Shown piece after piece: positions 59,084 to 64,000 of a stretch of 64,000 nt of DNA. The stretch comes from Sphingomonas flavescens (GTDB lineage Bacteria; Pseudomonadota; Alphaproteobacteria; Sphingomonadales; Sphingomonadaceae). Made by a program: the position numbers and the translations under genes. The stretch lies in contig NZ_CP133016.1 of NCBI RefSeq assembly GCF_030866745.1, positions 310,001 to 374,000 of the forward strand, written 5' to 3'. Numbering within the stretch: the first letter of the stretch is position 1; every line of letters begins with the position of its first letter. The notes beneath the pieces were generated by a model. The model ran no database searches, was not told the origin of the DNA, and was given only the letters and a program-made list of their open reading frames with translations.

Positions 59084-60925
59084 TTAGCCCCGCTTCGCTC
59101 GCGTTATGTAATCGTCGATGTTGGAGGCGAGCACGTCCATCGGGACGTTGCCGCCTTTGACCACCGCGTCGTTAAACGTTCGCAAGTCGTAGCGGCTGCC
59201 AAGCTCCGCCTTTGCCCTATCGCGCAGTCGATCGATGGTGGATTGGCCGACCTTGTAGCCGCACGCCTGGCCTGGCCAGCTGCAATAACGGTCCACCTCG
59301 CTCGCCACTTCGAGCGGGTTCGATCCGTTGCGCTGGACGAAGAAGTCTACGCCCTGCTGACGGGTCCAGCGCTTGGCGTGGATGCCGCTGTCGACGACGA
59401 GCCGGCAGCAGCGGAAAGCAATGGACTGGAGGTAACCGAGCCGGCCGACGGGGAAGTCATCGTACACGCCGAGCTCGTCGACCAACTGCTCGGCGTAAAG
59501 TGCCCAGCCCTCCGAATAAGCGTTGAAGGATTGAAGGGTACGGATCAGCGGGAGCTGATTTGCATATTCGCCCTGCCACACGTGGCCGGGGATTGCTTCG
59601 TGCGCAGCGAGGTCGGGCAGGCTGTAGCGGCTGTGCAGGTCGGTCGAGCGCAGGTTGATCCAGAATTTGCCCGGAATCTTGCCGTCGATCGAGCCTGCAC
59701 CACCGTACGCGCCGGGCGCGCCGGGCTCCTGTTCGGGCGACATGCGCCGGACCTCGAGATGCCCGGGCACCAGCGTGTGAAAGGCGCGCGGCAGGACCGT
59801 GCGGATCTTCGCGATCCGCTCCTGGATGTAGGCCATGATCTCGGCGCGGCCCTTGTCGCCTTCGCTGAACTTGTACCGCGGGTCCTTGGCCAGCGCCTGC
59901 ATCCGTTCGCCGACCGATCCTTGCGTGTAGCCGATAGATTTGAGGATCGGGTCCATGCGGCCGTGAAGCTCGGCAAGCTGGTCGAGGCCCATCTTGTGGA
60001 CTTCGTCCGGCGTCATCTCGGTGGTGGTCGAGGCCTTCAGCGCCCAGCGGTAATAATCCTCGCCGCGCGGCCGCGACCACATGCCGGCGACGTCGGTCGC
60101 GACTTTGCGTTCGGCTTGAAGCTCGGCGATCTGGCGCTGCAGTGCTGCCACGACCGGGCCGGTGGCGATGCGCTTCGCCCGCGCTTCCCAATCGCCGGCG
60201 ATCTTCTTCTCGCGGGTACGCTGGACCAGCGATTCAACCAGCGTGCCGCCTTGCTGAGTGCTCTTGAGCGAGATGTTGAGCTGCTCGATCGCCTTGTCGA
60301 TCAGGAATGAAGGTGGGACGAGCCCGGCCGCGCGGGCTGACTTGATCCGCTCCAGCTCCCCATCGAGCTGCGCGGGAAATTGCGATAGGCGCGCGAGATA
60401 TGCTTCGGCGTCCGCCCGATTTTCGATCGGATGGTCGGTGTCGAGCAGCTGTGGGGTGTCGATGTACGCGCCGACATTCTGGATCACGACGTAGGGCGTG
60501 TTGCGCCACGCATCGCCCGCAACGGGTGCATCGCCGTAGGGGAAGGCGAGGCCCTCGAGCTTGATCCTGAAGGCGTATTTCACGACCTCGACACTGGTCC
60601 GCGTCGTGAAGCTGAGCTTTGACGTATCCAGGGCATCAACGCGAGCGAGGTCTGCTTTCACGACCTGCGCAACGCGGCGCTGCCCTGCAGCCGAACGGTC
60701 CGGGAGTTTGGATCGCAGCGATGCGAGAGCGCCGGTATCGACACCGAGCCCGGTCGCCGTGGTTGGATAGAGCCGCAGCAAGTTGTTCGCGACGCTGTTC
60801 AGCAGCGCGTTGGCCTGCGCATCAATCGCGGGAGCTGCCAGCGCCGGAGATGAAAGCAGCGGCAGTGCCGTCGTGGCGGCGAGGCTAGCGAGCGTTTCGC
60901 GCCGGCTGAGCGACAGGTTTGGCAA
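59084..60925 (-). CDS. Second DUF885 protein, probable Tat signal
   Basis: A 613-residue DUF885 protein, distant paralogue of the one at 56660. The N terminus reads SLSRRETLASLAATTALPLLSSP-like, an SRRE twin-arginine pattern with a hydrophobic core, so Tat export is possible. The metal motif HEAIPGH is at about residues 442-448 and YSEGWALYAEQLVDELG lies downstream. I place the start at TTG 60925, preceded by GGAG at a good distance and located right behind the NfeD stop; the longer frame to 61045 would overlap NfeD. Confidence 0.82.
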   Translation of the reverse strand: MPNLSLSRRETLASLAATTALPLLSSPALAAPAIDAQANALLNSVANNLLRLYPTTATGLGVDTGALASLRSKLPDRSAAGQRRVAQVVKADLARVDALDTSKLSFTTRTSVEVVKYAFRIKLEGLAFPYGDAPVAGDAWRNTPYVVIQNVGAYIDTPQLLDTDHPIENRADAEAYLARLSQFPAQLDGELERIKSARAAGLVPPSFLIDKAIEQLNISLKSTQQGGTLVESLVQRTREKKIAGDWEARAKRIATGPVVAALQRQIAELQAERKVATDVAGMWSRPRGEDYYRWALKASTTTEMTPDEVHKMGLDQLAELHGRMDPILKSIGYTQGSVGERMQALAKDPRYKFSEGDKGRAEIMAYIQERIAKIRTVLPRAFHTLVPGHLEVRRMSPEQEPGAPGAYGGAGSIDGKIPGKFWINLRSTDLHSRYSLPDLAAHEAIPGHVWQGEYANQLPLIRTLQSFNAYSEGWALYAEQLVDELGVYDDFPVGRLGYLQSIAFRCCRLVVDSGIHAKRWTRQQGVDFFVQRNGSNPLEVASEVDRYCSWPGQACGYKVGQSTIDRLRDRAKAELGSRYDLRTFNDAVVKGGNVPMDVLASNIDDYITRAKRG

Positions 60926-60927
60926 GT

Positions 60928-61395
60928 CTATTCTCCGCTGGGTGGGGGTAGGCGGTGTTCGGGTTCGACCTTCAGGCAATTGCCTTCGACATCGACGATG
61001 CGGACGCGGTCGCCGACGGCGGCCGGCGCGCCGCGGGCGCTCCATTCGCTGTCGCCGAGCTTCACCCGGCCGCCGTGCGAGTCCACGGGCTGCACAACGA
61101 CCACCACGCGGCCGAGCAGGCGGGCGGTGGGGTCGTTGATCGTGCGGTCCGCGCTGTGATCATAACGCGCGGCGTAAAAACGGCGGCCGCCGAAGTGGAC
61201 GCTGAGGTACGCGAGAATGGCGAAGACGGCGAGCTGGGGCACCAATCCAAAGCCGAGCAGCAGCGCGAGGATGCCGGTGAACAACGCCGCCACCCCGATG
61301 AAGAGAAGAAAGAAGCCGGGCGCGATGACCTCAGCGATCAGCAGGACGACTCCGCCGATGGTCCACAGCCAGCCCAAGTCCCAGCCGCCGACCAT
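60928..61395 (-). CDS. NfeD family membrane protein
   Basis: A 155-residue short NfeD (without the N-terminal ClpP-like protease domain) with two or three membrane helices (about 10-27, 30-48 and 50-66) and a C-terminal OB-fold (about 85-150). Such proteins pair with SPFH/stomatin homologues in membrane microdomains; here the SPFH gene is directly upstream with a shared base at the junction, supporting that pairing. Confidence 0.88.
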   Translation of the reverse strand: MVGGWDLGWLWTIGGVVLLIAEVIAPGFFLLFIGVAALFTGILALLLGFGLVPQLAVFAILAYLSVHFGGRRFYAARYDHSADRTINDPTARLLGRVVVVVQPVDSHGGRVKLGDSEWSARGAPAAVGDRVRIVDVEGNCLKVEPEHRLPPPSGE

Positions 61396-62399
61396 CAGCC
61401 TTCGATCCGCGGCGTACCCGGCACGCTGACGGGCGGTGCGCCCCGCGTCGCGGTTGCCGGCGGCTTGGGCCGAGGAGCATTCTCCTTTGCGCCGCCGCCG
61501 ATCGCTTCCTTGGCCAGTTCGCCGATGCCGCCAAGTGTGCCGATGAGTTGCGTCGCTTCGACCGGGAACAGGATGGTCTTGGCGTTGGGTGAGCGCGCGA
61601 ACTCCCCGATTGCTTCGACATATTTTTGCGCGATGAAGTAGTTGATCGCCTGGCCGCTGCCTTGCTCGATCGCGTCGCTGACGGCCTTGGTGGCAGTGGC
61701 TTCGGCCTGAGCGGCACGCTCGCGGGCCTCGGCCTCGCGGAATGCCGCCTCACGAGCACCTTCGGCGGACAGGATGGCGGACTGCTTCTCGCCCTCGGCG
61801 CGGAGGATCGCCGATTGCCGCGAGCCCTCTGCTTCGAGAATGACCGCGCGCTTCTCGCGCTCCGCCTTCATCTGGCGGGTCATAGCATTGACGATGTCCT
61901 GCGGCGGACGGATGTCGCGCAGCTCGACGCGGGTGATCTTCACGCCCCAGTTCTCGGTCGCGTTGTCGACGACGGCGAGCAGACGCGTGTTGATCTCGTC
62001 GCGCTTGGACAGGGTTTCGTCGAGGTCCATCGAGCCCATGACGGTGCGCAAGTTGGTGGTCGAAAGCGCCATGATCGCGGCGTAAAGGTCGGACACTTCG
62101 TAGGCCGCCTTGGCGGGATCGAGCACCTGGAAGAAGACGACGCCGTCGACCGCGACCATCGCGTTGTCCTTGGTAATGATCTCCTGTCCCGGGATATCAA
62201 GAACCTGCTCCATCATGTTGATGCGCCGGCCGACGCGATAGAAAAATGGGGTCACGTAGTTGAACCCCGGCTCCGCCACGCGGACGAAGCGGCCGAAATG
62301 CTCGATGGTGTAGCGATAGCCCTGGCGAACGATTTTCACGCCCATCATCACGAAGACCAGTGCCAAAACCGCGACCGCGATCATGAACGTCGTCAGCAT
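61395..62399 (-). CDS. SPFH domain (stomatin/prohibitin-like) membrane protein
   Basis: A 334-residue bacterial stomatin, like QmcA: one N-terminal membrane anchor (about 2-22), the SPFH domain (about 25-190), with VRQGYRYTIEHFGRFVRVAEPG and DIPGQEIITKDNAMVAVDGVVFF, and a coiled-coil (about 190-265) rich in Ala and Glu that drives oligomerisation. It likely forms membrane assemblies with the NfeD encoded downstream. No anomalies. Confidence 0.9.
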   Translation of the reverse strand: MLTTFMIAVAVLALVFVMMGVKIVRQGYRYTIEHFGRFVRVAEPGFNYVTPFFYRVGRRINMMEQVLDIPGQEIITKDNAMVAVDGVVFFQVLDPAKAAYEVSDLYAAIMALSTTNLRTVMGSMDLDETLSKRDEINTRLLAVVDNATENWGVKITRVELRDIRPPQDIVNAMTRQMKAEREKRAVILEAEGSRQSAILRAEGEKQSAILSAEGAREAAFREAEARERAAQAEATATKAVSDAIEQGSGQAINYFIAQKYVEAIGEFARSPNAKTILFPVEATQLIGTLGGIGELAKEAIGGGAKENAPRPKPPATATRGAPPVSVPGTPRIEG

Positions 62400-62443
62400 T
62401 CCTCTTCCCCAATATCCCTGTTGCAGGGCATGATGCGTCGGCC

Positions 62444-63271
62444 ATGACGCAAGCGGAAGCCAAAAACGACAAAGGCGTCGACCTGTTCGCCGTGCGGTCG
62501 CTATTGTTCCTGCCGGCGTCCAACCCGCGGGCCATCGCCAAGGCGCGGGATGCAGGAGCGGACCTCGTCGTCCTCGACCTGGAGGATGCGGTGAAGCCGG
62601 CCGACAAGGCGGAAGGCCGTCGCGCAGCCGTCGAAGCGGTCAACACGGGCTGGGGGATGCCGGTCGCTATTCGGATAAACGGCGTCGGTACGGGATGGCA
62701 TTCGCTGGATCTCGATGCGGTGGCGCGCTCGAAGGCCGATCTGGTCGTCGTGCCCCGAGCGTCGTCCGAACATCTGGTGCGCGATGTGGCGTCGACGACG
62801 GGGAAGCCGGTGATGGCGATGATCGAGACGGCGGCGGGGGTTTTGGCGGCGCCACAGATTGCCCATTCTTGTGCAGGCCTGATTGCCGGCACAAATGACC
62901 TTCGCGCCGATCTGCGCCTGCCGATAAACGCGACCCGTGAGCCAATCTCGGCGGCACTGCAGATGATCGTGTTGGCCGCGCGCGCCGCCGGGATTGCGGT
63001 ATTCGATGGAGTTTTCAACGGTCTGGACGATCCCGATGGGCTTGCCGCCGAGGCGGCGGACGGGAGCCGGCTTGGCTTCGACGGCAAGAGCCTGATTCAT
63101 CCCAACCAGATCGCTGGCTGCCACAGCGCTTTCGCGCCGAGCGCCGCTGAAGTCGAACGTGCGCAAGCGCTGGTCGAGGCATTCAACGGCGGCGCCGAGC
63201 GGTTCGGCAATGAGATGATCGAGCGCATGCACGTCGAAACCGCTAAGCGGGTGCTGGAGCGCGCCGGCTGA
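62444..63271 (+). CDS. CitE-like CoA ester lyase (HpcH/HpaI family)
   Basis: A 275-residue TIM-barrel enzyme of the CitE group: [18 protein letters not shown] (about 13-30), [16 protein letters not shown] with a metal-binding acidic run, IRINGVGT, and MIETAAGVL (about 126-134) with a metal-binding glutamate. Members cleave CoA esters such as malyl-, citramalyl- or citryl-CoA; no citD/citF are present, so a stand-alone lyase or thioesterase is likely. It is divergent from the SPFH gene. Confidence 0.85.
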   Translation: MTQAEAKNDKGVDLFAVRSLLFLPASNPRAIAKARDAGADLVVLDLEDAVKPADKAEGRRAAVEAVNTGWGMPVAIRINGVGTGWHSLDLDAVARSKADLVVVPRASSEHLVRDVASTTGKPVMAMIETAAGVLAAPQIAHSCAGLIAGTNDLRADLRLPINATREPISAALQMIVLAARAAGIAVFDGVFNGLDDPDGLAAEAADGSRLGFDGKSLIHPNQIAGCHSAFAPSAAEVERAQALVEAFNGGAERFGNEMIERMHVETAKRVLERAG

Positions 63272-63308
63272 GGCTTGGCGAATCGCGCACCGCCTGCCAT
63301 GGGCCGAT

Positions 63309-64000
63309 ATGGCTCAACTCAATAACATCGCCGACATCCCCCTTGGCCTGACGTTCGACGACGTCTTGCTGCAGCCGCTCGAATCCAGTGTGCTGCCCAG
63401 CCAGGCGGACACGCGCACGTTCCTGACGCGCGAAATTCCGCTCAACATCCCCGTGCTGTCCTCGGCAATGGACACGGTGACCGAAGCCGACATGGCCATC
63501 GCGCTGGCGCAGCTCGGTGGCATCGGCGTGCTTCACCGCAATCTGTCCGTCGAGGAGCAGGCAACTGCGGTCCGCCAGGTGAAGCGGTTCGAAAGTGGAA
63601 TGGTCGTCAATCCGATTACCATGACGCCGGACCAGACGCTGGCTGAAGCGCTGGAGTTGATGAAGGCGAACCGGATCAGCGGCATTCCGATTGTTGAAAA
63701 GTCAGGAAAGCTGTGCGGGATTCTGACCAATCGCGACGTCCGCTTCGCCGAAAATCCCCGCCAACCTGTCAGCGAACTGATGACTCACCAGAACCTTGCG
63801 ACTGTGCCGGTGGGCACCACTGAAGCCGAGGCTCGCAAGATCCTTCATCAGCGTCGCATCGAAAAGTTGCTGGTGGTCGATCGCGAGGACCATTGCGTCG
63901 GGCTCATCACGGTCAAGGACATCGAGAAGTCTGTCGCATCCCCGTTGGCCACGAAGGACGGGGAAGGGCGCCTCCGCGTGGCGGCTGCGACCACCGTGGG
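63309..64000 (+). CDS. guaB: IMP dehydrogenase, 3' truncated by window edge
   Basis: First committed step of GMP synthesis, IMP to XMP with NAD. The visible 230 residues begin with [14 protein letters not shown] (about 12-25) and [18 protein letters not shown], typical of GuaB, followed by two CBS domains (about 95-205, with [10 protein letters not shown] and [10 protein letters not shown]). The catalytic cysteine loop lies beyond the window. The ATG at 63309 matches the family N terminus. Confidence 0.94.
   Translation, partial: MAQLNNIADIPLGLTFDDVLLQPLESSVLPSQADTRTFLTREIPLNIPVLSSAMDTVTEADMAIALAQLGGIGVLHRNLSVEEQATAVRQVKRFESGMVVNPITMTPDQTLAEALELMKANRISGIPIVEKSGKLCGILTNRDVRFAENPRQPVSELMTHQNLATVPVGTTEAEARKILHQRRIEKLLVVDREDHCVGLITVKDIEKSVASPLATKDGEGRLRVAAATTV

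Noticed and set aside
59243..60310. 355-codon open frame opposite the second DUF885 gene
   Set aside because: Antisense shadow; the minus strand carries the metal motif and a full-length domain.

Overview
The window is one contiguous, GC-rich stretch of an alphaproteobacterial chromosome, almost certainly a sphingomonad (Sphingomonas, Sphingomicrobium or a close relative). The basis is the gene order nuoA-N / birA / coaX / rnj / DUF1467, the pckA / chvI-chvG / hprK / rapZ / EIIA-Man / HPr block, an alphaproteobacterial GAAC-N7-GAAC LexA operator, and protein families common in Sphingomonadales (DUF2336, DUF885, DUF1467). There are no rRNA, tRNA, prophage, insertion-sequence or CRISPR features. 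Coding density is very high and no intergenic gap exceeds about 240 bases.

Layout. 1-4052: the 3' end of thiE, a 2OG-Fe(II) dioxygenase, a DUF72 protein, an M23 peptidase, efp and an inositol-monophosphatase-family gene. 4126-19382: a complete 14-subunit complex I operon in canonical order A-N, interrupted by three small non-canonical genes (after nuoD, nuoE and nuoF). 19379-22804: birA, coaX, rnj and a DUF1467 gene follow without a break. 22801-28797: a lineage-specific envelope/signalling block with a 768-residue membrane-anchored coiled-coil protein, divergent from a degenerate nucleotidyltransferase/CDP-alcohol-phosphotransferase fusion, a DUF2336 protein and a histidine-kinase-like protein lacking the phospho-accepting histidine. 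28794-36679: gltA, gltX, comEC-like, VOC protein, lexA and ppiD-like. 36780-42727: tpiA, a two-repeat exported protein, secG, pyrG, a 49-residue membrane protein, trxB and a PLP-decarboxylase-like protein that lacks the PLP lysine. 42724-47154: truA, fmt, recR, def, a DOPA-dioxygenase-like gene, a Cys-rich copper-binding protein and an orphan. 47209-49948: rmuC, a lipoprotein and an rRNA/tRNA 2'-O-methyltransferase-family gene. 49948-56126: HPr, EIIA-Man, RapZ, HprK and ChvG/ChvI, divergent from pckA. 56167-64000: a hypothetical protein, two DUF885 metallopeptidase-like proteins flanking a DUF937 gene, an NfeD/SPFH pair, a CitE-like lyase and the 5' part of guaB.

How it works together. Most of the window is core metabolism and respiration: complex I, citrate synthase, PEP carboxykinase, triose-phosphate isomerase and CTP/GMP synthesis. 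The ChvGI-PTS-pckA block probably links envelope and carbon status to gluconeogenesis. The most interesting material is a set of apparent pseudoenzymes (H-box Glu kinase, Lys-less PLP decarboxylase, degenerate nucleotidyl/phosphotransferase fusion), the small genes inside the complex I operon, and non-coding structures: a paired REP-like element abutting the fmt start, a SOS operator over the lexA start site, palindromes in the pckA leader, and five convergent gene pairs sharing 4-base stop-codon overlaps. All functional statements come from reading the sequence and family knowledge; no database search was run.
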